64,000 nt of DNA, taken from positions 5,249,405-5,313,404 of the forward strand of contig OX638330.1 of the NCBI GenBank assembly GCA_951812725.1, read 5' to 3'. The translations under genes were made by a program, and so were the position numbers. The notes beneath the pieces were generated by a model that was given only the letters and a program-made list of their open reading frames with translations, was not told the DNA's origin and made no database searches. Source of the stretch: an uncultured Caldilineaceae bacterium (GTDB taxonomy: Bacteria; Chloroflexota; Anaerolineae; Caldilineales; Caldilineaceae). This document shows, piece after piece, positions 56,342 to 64,000 of this stretch (its first letter is position 1; every line of letters begins with the position of its first letter).

Positions 56342-57166
56342 CTACTGCTTCATTCCGCTCAAAGCGATGCTGGCGATGAACTGCTTCTGCAGCATCAGGA
56401 AGACCACGATGACCGGCACACAGGCGATTACCGAGCCGGCCATCTGGATATGGATCAGCGTTACGAACTGCCCCTGCGCCATCGCCAGGGCCAGTGGGAG
56501 CGTGAACAGCTCCTTGGAGTTGATCACCAGGACCGGCCAGAAAAGCGTGTTCCAGATGCCGAGGAAGCTGAAGATACCCAGCGCGCCCAGACCACCGCGG
56601 GAGAGCGGCATAATCACGTACAGGTAGATATGCCAGTGGTTGCCGCCGTCGATCAACGTCGCCTCATCCAGGCTGATCGGGATCTGGTTGAAGAACTGGC
56701 GCAGCAAAAAAGTGCCGAACGGGCTGAAAAGGCCTGGGAAGATAAGCGCGGTGTAGGTATCGATCAGCCCGGCAGACCAGACCATCGTGTACAGCGGGAT
56801 GATGGTCACGTAATGCGGGATCATCATCGTCGCCAGAAAGAGCAGGAATAGGGTATCGCGGCCGGGGAAGCGCAGACGGGAAAAGGCATAGGCGCCCAGC
56901 GAACAGACGATCAACTGGCCAACCACCGAGACGGTTGTAATAACGGCGCTGTTGATCAGCGCTCGGCCGATGTTGTAGTTGACCACCGCGTCGACGTAGT
57001 TGGCCCACTGCGGCACTTCCGGTATCCAAATCGGCGGAAACGATTCAACCTCCTGCAAGGTCTGCAACGACGCCGAAATCATCCACAGGAAAGGGAACAG
57101 TAGCGCTGCGGCGCCCAAGAGTGTGACCAACTGCAGGCTGATAGTTTCCCTGCGCCTAAGTTTCAT
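56342..57166 (-). CDS. Carbohydrate ABC transporter permease (MalG type), system 2
   Basis: 274 residues and six TMs. The EAA loop is SLDEATLIDGGNHWHIYLYVIMPLSRGG, and the C-terminus FIASIALSGMKQ is typical of MalG. I chose the ATG at 57166, with GGAGG 6 bases upstream; the frame is open to 57208 only through an Arg-rich extension. It is the third gene of importer 2, about 80 bp after its MalF partner. Confidence 0.93.
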   Translation of the reverse strand: MKLRRRETISLQLVTLLGAAALLFPFLWMISASLQTLQEVESFPPIWIPEVPQWANYVDAVVNYNIGRALINSAVITTVSVVGQLIVCSLGAYAFSRLRFPGRDTLFLLFLATMMIPHYVTIIPLYTMVWSAGLIDTYTALIFPGLFSPFGTFLLRQFFNQIPISLDEATLIDGGNHWHIYLYVIMPLSRGGLGALGIFSFLGIWNTLFWPVLVINSKELFTLPLALAMAQGQFVTLIHIQMAGSVIACVPVIVVFLMLQKQFIASIALSGMKQ

Positions 57167-57244
57167 CAAGTACCTCCGCGCCGTTCGCGCTTCCGCCCTG
57201 CGGCGCACGGCTAAAACGTACTCCCTTCAGTTGGCTGGCGCTGT

Positions 57245-58174
57245 CTACTGGTAGAAGACCCATCGTTTCTGTAAGATCCATTGGATGAGGGTAAAGAGCA
57301 GAATAATAGCGAACAGGACCCAGGAGAGCGCCGCCGCGTACCCCATGCGCAGGTTTTGGAAGCCGCGTGTGTAGATGTAGTAGCTCAAAGTCCGGGTCGA
57401 ATCGGCCGGGCCGCCGTCGGTCATGATGAATATCGGGTCGAAGATCTGGAGCGTGTTGATGATGCCGATGATCAGGGCGAAAAACAGCGCCGGGGAGAGC
57501 AGCGGCAGCGTGATCTTCCAGAACTGTTGCAGCCTCGAAGCGCCGTCGATGCTTGACGCCTCGTAAAACTCATTCGGTATCGATTGCAGACCGGCCAGCA
57601 GAATAATTGTCTTCCAGGAGAGAGTCTTCCAGGTGATGGTGATGATGACGGCCGGCATGGCCCATTCAGGACGCGACAGCCACGGGATCGGGTCGATTCC
57701 CAGCGGCCCCAGCATGGCGTTGATCGGGCCCTCCAGGCTGTACATGTAGCGCCAGGCGATTGCGACCGCGGCCCAGGTGGTGATCAGGGGCAGGAAGTAG
57801 ATCGTACGGTAGAGGTCGATGCCGCGCATCGCGTTCTTCAGCAGAAGCGCCGCACACAGCCCCAGGAGCGTGTTGAGCACCTCCAAACCTACTGTGATAT
57901 AGAGCGTGTTCTCGAGCGTGTGGTAGAAGGTCGCGTCGGTGGCAACTTCGACGAAATTCTTCAGGCCGACGAACTTGACCGGGTCGATAATGTTCCACTC
58001 GGACACACCCAGCACCAGCGCAGTGCCAATCGGGAGCACCTGCAGCAGGAACAGACCAAGCAGGCTGGGCGCCAGAAACAGAAGCGCGACATAGAGATCT
58101 CTGTGCCGTCTCTCCTTGGGCCGCAATATGGACCAGGGAGCGGAAACCGTTTGCGCCTTTTGCCCGGTCGCCAT
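57245..58174 (-). CDS. Sugar ABC transporter permease (MalF type), system 2
   Basis: 309 residues and six TMs. FYEASSIDGASRLQQFWKITLPLLSP is the EAA loop, followed by FDPIFIMTDGGPADSTRTLSYYIY. GGGAG lies 7 bases before the ATG. It sits between the solute-binding protein and MalG of system 2. Its sequence is clearly different from system 1 MalF, so the two operons are not a simple recent duplication. Confidence 0.94.
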   Translation of the reverse strand: MATGQKAQTVSAPWSILRPKERRHRDLYVALLFLAPSLLGLFLLQVLPIGTALVLGVSEWNIIDPVKFVGLKNFVEVATDATFYHTLENTLYITVGLEVLNTLLGLCAALLLKNAMRGIDLYRTIYFLPLITTWAAVAIAWRYMYSLEGPINAMLGPLGIDPIPWLSRPEWAMPAVIITITWKTLSWKTIILLAGLQSIPNEFYEASSIDGASRLQQFWKITLPLLSPALFFALIIGIINTLQIFDPIFIMTDGGPADSTRTLSYYIYTRGFQNLRMGYAAALSWVLFAIILLFTLIQWILQKRWVFYQ

Positions 58175-58278
58175 CGTTGTTCTCCCAATCTGAGTAGTGA
58201 AGAAAGAGAAGCAAGGAGGGGGAACGCCTCTCCTTCCCTGCTTCTCTCTTCAAAATCCTGATTACATTCTTCTCGCGG

Positions 58279-59613
58279 CTATGCCTCCAGCAGCGGTTCA
58301 GTCTCGGTCTTGATCTGGACGGCGGCTTCTTCGGCTGATTTCTCGCCGATGGCCACCAGATCCATCTCGCGGTCCCAGATCTCCAGGAACTCCTGGTTGC
58401 GCCGGATGAAGGGCTGCGGGTGCACCGTGTCCATCATGAACAGGTACGATTCGGGATGCGCGGGCGGTTCGAAGAGGAAGGAGTCCGACTCCATCGCCGC
58501 TTTCACCGAGCTGCCGGCATGACCGTTGCGCAGCAGGAACTTCGCGCCTTCCAGCGATGCCGTGTACTGGATCATATCCCAGGCCGCGTCGGGATTGGGC
58601 GCGCCCACGGGGATCGTATACGAGAAGCCGCCGGTCCAGGTGGCGTACTGCACCGACTTGGGCTGCGGCACGACGCCCCAGTTGATGTCCGAGCCTTCCA
58701 TGCCCTTGCGGGTCCACGTGCCCACGTCGCGCAGGGCCAGGCGGCCCTGATCGAAAAGGCCCCCGGCGCCGGCATCCGCCGAACGCAGGTTGGCCGGCCC
58801 CAGTTCATGCTTCAGGTAGAGGTCGAACTTCCACTGGATCGCCTCAACGGCGGCCTCCTGGTCCACGAGCACCTCGGTCTTGTCCTCGTTGAATATATTG
58901 CCGCCGTTCTGCCAGATGCGGTTGGAGATGTTCCAGATGCGCACCGGTCCATTGGTCCAACCCCAGATCTTCTCATCGCCTTCGCCGCGCATCATCTCTT
59001 TGGCCGTCTCGACGAAGGTGTCCCATGTCCAGGTGTCGTTCTGGAAGTGTTCATAGGGTGTGGTCACGCCGAACTCTTCAAACATGTCGATGTTATAGCC
59101 GATTCCCATCGGGTTCACTTCGGCGGGGATCGCGTACGGCTTGCCCTCCGACTTGAAGAAGTCGGTAATCACGTCATAGAAGTGATTGTAGCCGGGCGCG
59201 TTGATGTCCCAGGTGGGATGCGCTTCGACATAGTGGGTCAGGTCGGTGAGGAAGCCCCGGTTCTGGAAGCGGGCGAAGTCGAAATCGACGATCATGCCGA
59301 CGTCGGGCAGGTCGCCCGAAGCGAAGCGGGTCAACAGCCGGTCATGGTACTGACCGAAGGGCGCCGAGGTGATCGTGACGGTGGTATTGGATGTTGTCTT
59401 ATACTCGTCCATCAGCAGGCCGTAGGTGGCGTCCCAAGAGCCCCAGACGGTGAACTCGATCTCGGTCGCCTCGGCCATCGCGTCATCGCCTGACGCGGCC
59501 GATTCGGAAGCCCCCGGGTCCGCTACACCGACGCAGGCCGCCAGTAGTGTGCCGGAGGAAAGTAGGGCTGTATTTTGCAAGAAACGACGTCTGCTCAGCT
59601 TGTTCGACTGCAT
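58279..59613 (-). CDS. Extracellular sugar-binding lipoprotein, system 2
   Basis: 444 residues. The twin-arginine signal is LSRRRFLQ (RR at 8-9), with the lipobox at Cys27 (TLLAACVGVAD). The binding-protein fold includes ITSAPFGQYHDRLLTRFASGDLPDVGMI and DQGRLALRDVGTWTRKGM. GGGAGGAG lies 6 bases before the ATG at 59613; the longer frame to 59844 has no homology. It is the first gene of importer 2. Confidence 0.95.
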   Translation of the reverse strand: MQSNKLSRRRFLQNTALLSSGTLLAACVGVADPGASESAASGDDAMAEATEIEFTVWGSWDATYGLLMDEYKTTSNTTVTITSAPFGQYHDRLLTRFASGDLPDVGMIVDFDFARFQNRGFLTDLTHYVEAHPTWDINAPGYNHFYDVITDFFKSEGKPYAIPAEVNPMGIGYNIDMFEEFGVTTPYEHFQNDTWTWDTFVETAKEMMRGEGDEKIWGWTNGPVRIWNISNRIWQNGGNIFNEDKTEVLVDQEAAVEAIQWKFDLYLKHELGPANLRSADAGAGGLFDQGRLALRDVGTWTRKGMEGSDINWGVVPQPKSVQYATWTGGFSYTIPVGAPNPDAAWDMIQYTASLEGAKFLLRNGHAGSSVKAAMESDSFLFEPPAHPESYLFMMDTVHPQPFIRRNQEFLEIWDREMDLVAIGEKSAEEAAVQIKTETEPLLEA

Positions 59614-59842
59614 GTGGGTCTCCTCCCTTGGATGATATGAAGTTATGTTCGGGCCAGAACGGGCAGGCCAGATGGTATTTGATACGCCCCTGCTCGGAAA
59701 GGGCGCGTGGGGGGCTTGCGAAGCATTGTCTGTCTTACACAGACTGCGGCTATACTTACGCAAACAGCATATTCTGTCAAATCGGGGCCTTCGCATTTGC
59801 TGCCAGCGGTTCGGAGAAAGGTATCGCGCAGGCCGCAAAGGC
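59614..59842. other. Upstream region of importer 2
   Basis: About 230 bp with no gene. It should hold the promoter of the second importer operon, but no clear -35/-10 pair stands out. Confidence 0.45.
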
Positions 59843-59873
59843 AAAAAGAGCCCGCCGCACTATGCGCCGGGCC
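59843..59873 (-). terminator. Factor-independent terminator of a lost third importer operon
   Basis: GCCCGCCGCA (59850-59859) pairs with TGCGCCGGGC (59863-59872) with one mismatch. On the minus strand a TCTTTTT run follows. It lies 42 bp downstream of the MalG remnant. Confidence 0.75.
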
Positions 59874-59914
59874 GTGGACGTTCGCTGCTTTCTCTATCGG
59901 TTCTCGCAGACGGA

Positions 59915-60095
59915 TCAGCCCTTCAGTCCGCTCAGTGCCACTCCCCGCACGATATGTCGCTGCAGCGCCAGGAACAGAATAATGACCGGAATGATAGCCA
60001 GTGTCGAGCCGGCCATCTGTAGTTCATACTGGTTGCTCTCCTGCACCTGCAGGTTGGCAATCGCGATCGGGGGCTTCTCCTTTGATACAGATGGG
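59915..60095 (-). pseudogene. MalG permease remnant (C-terminal 50 or so residues)
   Basis: The minus-strand frame reads PIAIANLQVQESNQYELQMA, then GSTLAIIPVIILFLALQRHI and VRGVALSGLKG with a TGA at 59915-59917. This is the unmistakable end of a MalG-type permease. Homology stops near 60080, next to repeat copy F at 60096. The rest of the gene, and any partner MalF and binding protein, are absent. Confidence 0.88.
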
Positions 60096-60388
60096 GTAAC
60101 TACTCAGCCGCAACTGATTCGCAACTCTGAACGAGGTCAGCAAGAGTTTTCTCTCTCTCCTTATGTTTGTGTTTTGGGCGGTCGGGCCTTCGGCCCTCCC
60201 TTGTGCAGGGGCTGCGCCCCCGCAACGCCCCCCTACAAAACCATCGCTCACCGACCGTGTGTGCTCATTCCAGCAGTGCCGCTCCAGCAACGTGGCTGCC
60301 GCAAACCGAATACGCAATCAGATTGCCTGAATGGCGGCAGCGATAAAGGGCTGGTCAAGACAGACACTGTAGATGGCTTAGTAGTTAC
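60096..60388. mobile_element. MITE copy F (293 bp), 7/8-bp target duplication, next to MalG remnant
   Basis: The left end is GTAACTACTCAGCC and the right end GGCTTAGTAGTTAC, 13 of 14 matching. The flanks are CAGATGGG (60088-60095) and CAGATAGG (60389-60396). It is the best-preserved full-length copy. Confidence 0.92.
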
Positions 60389-60430
60389 CAGATAGGCAAA
60401 AAGGTTGATGCGACGGTCACATTTGAAAAA

Positions 60431-61291
60431 TCAAGCCCATGCCTCCAGCCCCAATAGCTGTCTGCCCAGACCGGTCAACTGCCCCGGCTTGCCGAACTTC
60501 TGCTCAAGTTCGCGCGGATCGCCCGGATAGGCATCGCCGCGCGGCGGCAGCCGTTCCTGCCAGGCTCTGATGCGATACCGTCGTTCTTCCTCGTCCCTGG
60601 GCGGGAACATGGTGATGTATTGGGCCAGCCGCGGTCTCGTGCCGTGGTTGCGGCTGTTGCCGTGCGGCAACATACTGTCCCAGATCAGAAAATCACCCGC
60701 CCGTCCCGGAATCGTCCTTATATCCAGCCCTTCCGGATCGGGACGGCGGGGGTTGCGGTCCGCCGGCTGCGTCTTGACCCATTCATGGAACTGCCTGTGG
60801 AAACCCGGCGCGCACTGGAAGCCGCCCTGGTCGGCCGTTGTGTCGGTCAGATAGAGGACGCCCTGCACCATGCGCGGCAGGGGTCGCATCGTCGTGTCGA
60901 TATCCCAGTGGAACATGCCGTTATAGTCCCAGTCGGGCGTGCGCGCCGGCGGGTTCATGTTGGCGCGGTCGATGCTGACCCACAGCTCTTCCTGCTGCCA
61001 CACATCGGCGAATGCCTGGTAGATCCTGGGGTGCTGGCGATTGTCCCAAAGGGACTGGTGGTGAAACATCTCCAGCATGCCGGCGCGGCTTACCGGCGCC
61101 TCGTACCACGTTTCCGGGTCATCGCGGTCAACCTGGAGGAATTCCCAAATCGCGTCGATCACCGCGTCCAGATTCTCCTGCGGCACCGCATCGGGAATGA
61201 TCACATAACCGTTTTCTTCCCAGAAAGCGCGCTGCGCCGGAGTGAGGAGACGGTCCTTTACCGGATGTTCAAGCGGTACGGCGACAGTCAT
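60431..61291 (-). CDS. Phytanoyl-CoA dioxygenase family (Fe(II)/2-oxoglutarate) protein
   Basis: 286 residues of the PhyH fold. The iron ligands are His128 and Asp130 (MFHWDID) and His210 (MLPHGN). An Arg at about 219 would bind 2-oxoglutarate. LTPAQRAFWEENGYVIIPDAV is the typical N-terminus. GGGAG lies 6 bases before the ATG at 61291. PhyH relatives hydroxylate many small molecules; the substrate is unknown. It is probably unrelated to the importer genes, from which copy F separates it. Confidence 0.92.
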   Translation of the reverse strand: MTVAVPLEHPVKDRLLTPAQRAFWEENGYVIIPDAVPQENLDAVIDAIWEFLQVDRDDPETWYEAPVSRAGMLEMFHHQSLWDNRQHPRIYQAFADVWQQEELWVSIDRANMNPPARTPDWDYNGMFHWDIDTTMRPLPRMVQGVLYLTDTTADQGGFQCAPGFHRQFHEWVKTQPADRNPRRPDPEGLDIRTIPGRAGDFLIWDSMLPHGNSRNHGTRPRLAQYITMFPPRDEEERRYRIRAWQERLPPRGDAYPGDPRELEQKFGKPGQLTGLGRQLLGLEAWA

Positions 61292-61427
61292 GGAGTACTC
61301 CCGGTGACAGGAAATAATGAAGGATTTTTCGAGGACTGCTGCGGATTCTAGCAGAAAAGGAACAGGCAAAGCAAACCAGGTTACGGTATAAGGGAAAACG
61401 ACCTCCGGACGCACGCTGTGCAGGCCG

Positions 61428-62969
61428 TCAGGCGTTCGAAGCCTCTAATTGACCCGCGATCCTCTCCAGGCTGCCGACCACGGATTCCAGCACCTCATCA
61501 TGTTCGGCGGTGGCCGGAACATCAATCGGAATGGAGTGTTTCCAGTTGACTTCATGGATTTCGTCGGTTAGGTTGGCCAACTTCGGTCGCTCATCATATT
61601 CAAACGTGAGCCACAAGGGCGTATCGCTGTGCCGTGCCCAACCTCCAAAGTGAATGCCGAACCAAGTCTTAACGCCACCAAGTCGGACGGCCCAGCCGTA
61701 GCCTTCCTGCTTTGGACTAAATTTTTTCCCTTTCAAAAATCCAGCATTCATACCGCAACTGGTTGCCTCGTCAATAATCCCATGTAAGCCTGTCACCCGC
61801 TTCGCGAATTCTGGCTCCAACTCCTCTGGAAGCCATGGCATGAAGGCGTGGGGGTCTATCCGGTCGGCGCGTCCGCGCAGCTGTCTGGCATCGGAATCGT
61901 CGGCCGCGTCCGCCATGGAATTTGGATTAAGCTGTTCTGCGATACTCTTCATGCGATTGACAACAGAAGTCAGTATTTCGTCATAATCGACTCCTGCTGG
62001 CAACTCAATCGGAATACGAAGGTCCCAGCCCGGGCCGGGGTCAAACATTTGGTTGGTCAGTCCGGCCTGTTCCAATTGACCTTGACTACTGCGACCGAAT
62101 CTCAGCCATAAGGGCGTATTGCGGTACTGCGCCCAAGAGAATACCTCAATGCCTAACCACGCCGCTGTACCACCAAGTTGGATTTGCCGTCCGTAGCCTC
62201 CCCCTCCTCCTGCCGCGACCCTCTTTGGCTTCAAGAATCCGGCGCTTCTACCATAACTGATCGAATCGTCAACCAGCCTTCGCAAGCCTTCCATCCGCCG
62301 GGCGAACTCCGAACCTAATTCCCCTGGACGCCAGGGGAGGGAATGGTCAGGGTCCGCGTGATCTGTAAGACCGCGCAACTGCCTGATGTCGCCCACGGCG
62401 ATCATGTCCCCGGCCTCACGGGCTAGCACTTCCATGCCGCCGAGCAAAGCGGCCCAGCTAGTTAACAGTAGGCGAAGTTTTCCGCCGCCTATGGAAGCGG
62501 TACGTAAATCACCCGAATCCGAATCGATGGATAACTCAAACTTGGGTTCCTTTTTCTTCACTCGTTCGCACAGTTCTGGCCACAAAGAATCTAATCGCGA
62601 TTTGGGCGCGACAAACAGAAGCGCAGCAGGCCTATCTTGCCTATCCTGTTGCAACTGTTTGAGGTACTGGTTCGGCTGGTTGCAGGTCAAGCTAGCCCAG
62701 AATTTCGCTTCAATCAATACGTGCTTGGTGCCGTCCTCGTCAAAACAGACGAGGTCCGGAATCGCTCCCTTTTCGTCCCTTTCCCAAGTTTCTACCCTTG
62801 ATATGGAGTTGATTTGGGTACATCCCTCCCGTAAGACACTCTGCAGCAGATTCCCTGCGGCCGACGAACTGGACAGGATATATCCCAGCGCTTCAACGGC
62901 CGTATCTTCAGTCTGGCTCTTCAATTTTCTGTTCGCAATGTGAGCGAATAGTGTCGTGTTAGTTGACAT
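61428..62969 (-). CDS. PD-(D/E)XK nuclease-like protein with duplicated C-terminal module
   Basis: 513 residues. The N-terminal domain (about 1-190) has a PD-(D/E)XK core: Asp72 in IPDLVCFDED and Glu87-x-Lys89 in VLIEAKFW, followed by QPNQYLKQL. Two about 140-residue modules follow: PWRPGELGSEFARRMEGLRRLVDDSI ... LGGTAAWLGIEVFSWAQYRNTPLWLRFG and PWLPEELEPEFAKRVTGLHGIIDEAT ... LGGVKTWFGIHFGGWARHSDTPLWLTFEY. I do not recognise the modules as a named family. The protein may be a DNA-targeting defence or repair nuclease. A shorter paralogue follows. Confidence 0.75.
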   Translation of the reverse strand: MSTNTTLFAHIANRKLKSQTEDTAVEALGYILSSSSAAGNLLQSVLREGCTQINSISRVETWERDEKGAIPDLVCFDEDGTKHVLIEAKFWASLTCNQPNQYLKQLQQDRQDRPAALLFVAPKSRLDSLWPELCERVKKKEPKFELSIDSDSGDLRTASIGGGKLRLLLTSWAALLGGMEVLAREAGDMIAVGDIRQLRGLTDHADPDHSLPWRPGELGSEFARRMEGLRRLVDDSISYGRSAGFLKPKRVAAGGGGGYGRQIQLGGTAAWLGIEVFSWAQYRNTPLWLRFGRSSQGQLEQAGLTNQMFDPGPGWDLRIPIELPAGVDYDEILTSVVNRMKSIAEQLNPNSMADAADDSDARQLRGRADRIDPHAFMPWLPEELEPEFAKRVTGLHGIIDEATSCGMNAGFLKGKKFSPKQEGYGWAVRLGGVKTWFGIHFGGWARHSDTPLWLTFEYDERPKLANLTDEIHEVNWKHSIPIDVPATAEHDEVLESVVGSLERIAGQLEASNA

Positions 62970-63134
62970 GAATGATGGTCTCTTTTGTATTGCGGGGAGC
63001 TATGCCGTTCTCGTTCCCACCGAGTTCAAATGAAAGTGAATCACGCTTTCTGACGACTATCAAGCCCCCGTAATCCTTGCAGTCGGCAACTGCCAAGACC
63101 GACTTCTGAATGTACAACGCGAGAAGGTTTTCGT

Positions 63135-64000
63135 TTACTCCTCTCGCTCCTCGTCCTCCAGCGTGTCGGGACCAGTGGACTTCAACCGTTCAGCGATATG
63201 CTTTAGGCTGGCGACTACGGAATCCAACACCGCGTCATATTCGACAGCAGTCGGCAACGCGATCGGAATGCAGAATTTCCCGTCTTTTGTCCTCCATTTC
63301 ACAACCCTAGTGTCGGCCAAGCCGGACTTCTGCAGTTGTTCATACTCGCTGTATGTGAATAAGAGCCATAACGGCGTACTGCCGTGCTGAGCCCAACCGT
63401 CCAAAATAAAGCCAAACCACGCCACCACACCACCAATTCGGATGTTCCGGCCATAGCCTTCATACCTTGGCGCTGTCTTCAACTTGAAAGTGTCCAGGAA
63501 ATTGTCAGCTATACCACTGCTGACTACGTCGTCAATCAGCGTTATCAGACCCATCACGCGTCTGGCGAACTCCGGCCCCAGATCCTCCGGACGCCAAGGC
63601 AGGAAAGCGTCGGCGTCCATGCGGTCGGTGAGGCCGCGCAACTGCTGAATGTCCGCTTCGGCGGATGTGTCTCCGGCGGATTTGACCCTCGTTCCCAAAT
63701 GGTCAAGCAGCGCGGCCCAACTGGTCAAAAGTAAACGATGACTTTCGTTATTAACAGCGACAGAACTTAAGTTTTTTGACACCGATTCGGCTGTCAGCTC
63801 AAATTCTTCTTTGGCCCGTTGATGTAGTTTCGGCCACAGCATTGTTATCCGCTTCGCGGGAGCGATAAAGAGAAGCGCCGCGGGCCGACCTTCCGGCAAC
63901 TGGCACAGATACTGGTTCGGCTGATTTGGGGTCAAGCCAGCCCAGAACTTCGCTTCAATTAGAACGCGCTTGTCGCCTATGTCGTCAAAGGCGACAAGGT
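63135..64000 (-). CDS. Paralogue of the PD-(D/E)XK protein, 5' end beyond the window
   Basis: The frame is open to the right edge, so the start is outside. The visible part begins LVAFDDIGDKRVLIEAKFWA, again the D...EAK nuclease core, then TPNQPNQYLCQL. It contains only one C-terminal module (PWRPEDLGPEFARRVMGLITLIDDVV ... IGGVVAWFGFILDGWAQHGSTPLWLLFTY) and ends in an acidic tail (DTLEDEEREE). It differs from its neighbour by lacking the second module. The two genes are about 165 bp apart on one strand and probably arose by duplication. Confidence 0.75.
   Translation of the reverse strand, partial: LVAFDDIGDKRVLIEAKFWAGLTPNQPNQYLCQLPEGRPAALLFIAPAKRITMLWPKLHQRAKEEFELTAESVSKNLSSVAVNNESHRLLLTSWAALLDHLGTRVKSAGDTSAEADIQQLRGLTDRMDADAFLPWRPEDLGPEFARRVMGLITLIDDVVSSGIADNFLDTFKLKTAPRYEGYGRNIRIGGVVAWFGFILDGWAQHGSTPLWLLFTYSEYEQLQKSGLADTRVVKWRTKDGKFCIPIALPTAVEYDAVLDSVVASLKHIAERLKSTGPDTLEDEEREE

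Noticed and set aside
60024..60317. Recurring minus-strand frames with VGGRCGGAAPAQGRAEGP
   Set aside because: The same peptide appears in every repeat copy because it is the translated GC-rich hairpin core. No start, ribosome-binding site or length is conserved, so it is not a gene family.

Overview
The window is about 64 kb of GC-rich bacterial chromosome. It most resembles a Chloroflexota genome of the Caldilineae/Anaerolineae type. This is inferred from an LLM-class (F420-type) oxidoreductase, stacked MalF/MalG/solute-binding importers with twin-arginine lipoprotein signals, a processive diacylglycerol-glucosyltransferase-like enzyme, and many solitary sugar-acid oxidoreductases. No rRNA or other lineage marker is present, so the assignment is provisional.

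Layout. 1-6.1 kb: a truncated nitrilase-family amidohydrolase overlapping an SDR, an MFS permease, an LLM oxidoreductase, purN and an MGDG/UgtP-like glycosyltransferase. 6.1-8.9 kb: a toxin-antitoxin and restriction island (CopG antitoxin plus PIN stub, AbiEi antitoxin plus AbiEii stub, intact HicAB, Mrr nuclease). 8.9-14 kb, minus strand: a compact cluster with a GTP cyclohydrolase II-RibD reductase fusion, a BchC-like dehydrogenase, a PTPS/QueD-family protein with Glu in place of the catalytic Cys, a GT4 glycosyltransferase and a methyltransferase. These look like parts of a pathway to a modified pterin or flavin-like compound. 14-18.5 kb: a sulfite-oxidase-like molybdoenzyme, FabF, a YgeW/OTC-like carbamoyltransferase and carbamate kinase. 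18.7-25 kb: an efflux operon (LolD-like ATPase, MacB-like permease, HlyD-like adaptor) next to an OmpR/histidine kinase pair. 26-33 kb: isomerase, SH3 protein, Gfo/Idh/MocA, ThDP enzyme and D-2-hydroxyacid dehydrogenase. 33-41.7 kb: tRNA-Val and two paralogous loci encoding lipoproteins made of tandem Cache-like repeats, separated by an M20 peptidase and ThrS; the second lipoprotein gene is cut by an IS982 element. 42-44.6 kb: infC (AUU start), rpmI, rplT and a SpoU methyltransferase. 45-47 kb: a helix-hairpin-helix membrane protein, a DUF899 protein and tRNA-Lys. 47-60 kb, minus strand: a glycan-utilisation locus with a five-bladed propeller glycosidase, GH2, sulfatase, two complete sugar ABC importers and the relic of a third. 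60.4-64 kb: a phytanoyl-CoA-dioxygenase-like protein and two paralogous PD-(D/E)XK proteins.

The most striking non-coding feature is a dispersed repeat family with six copies. The complete copies are about 276-293 bp (one enlarged to 639 bp), have 14-bp terminal inverted repeats beginning GTAAC or GAAAC, and show 8-bp target duplications (two perfect, two 7/8). They look like non-autonomous transposons, possibly mobilised by an IS66-type enzyme. Their central GC-rich hairpin keeps base pairing although its sequence differs between copies. One copy sits at the break point of a decayed MalG gene. A second duplicated unit (leader with hairpin, Cache lipoprotein, terminator, start of the M20 gene) explains much of the 33-42 kb region.
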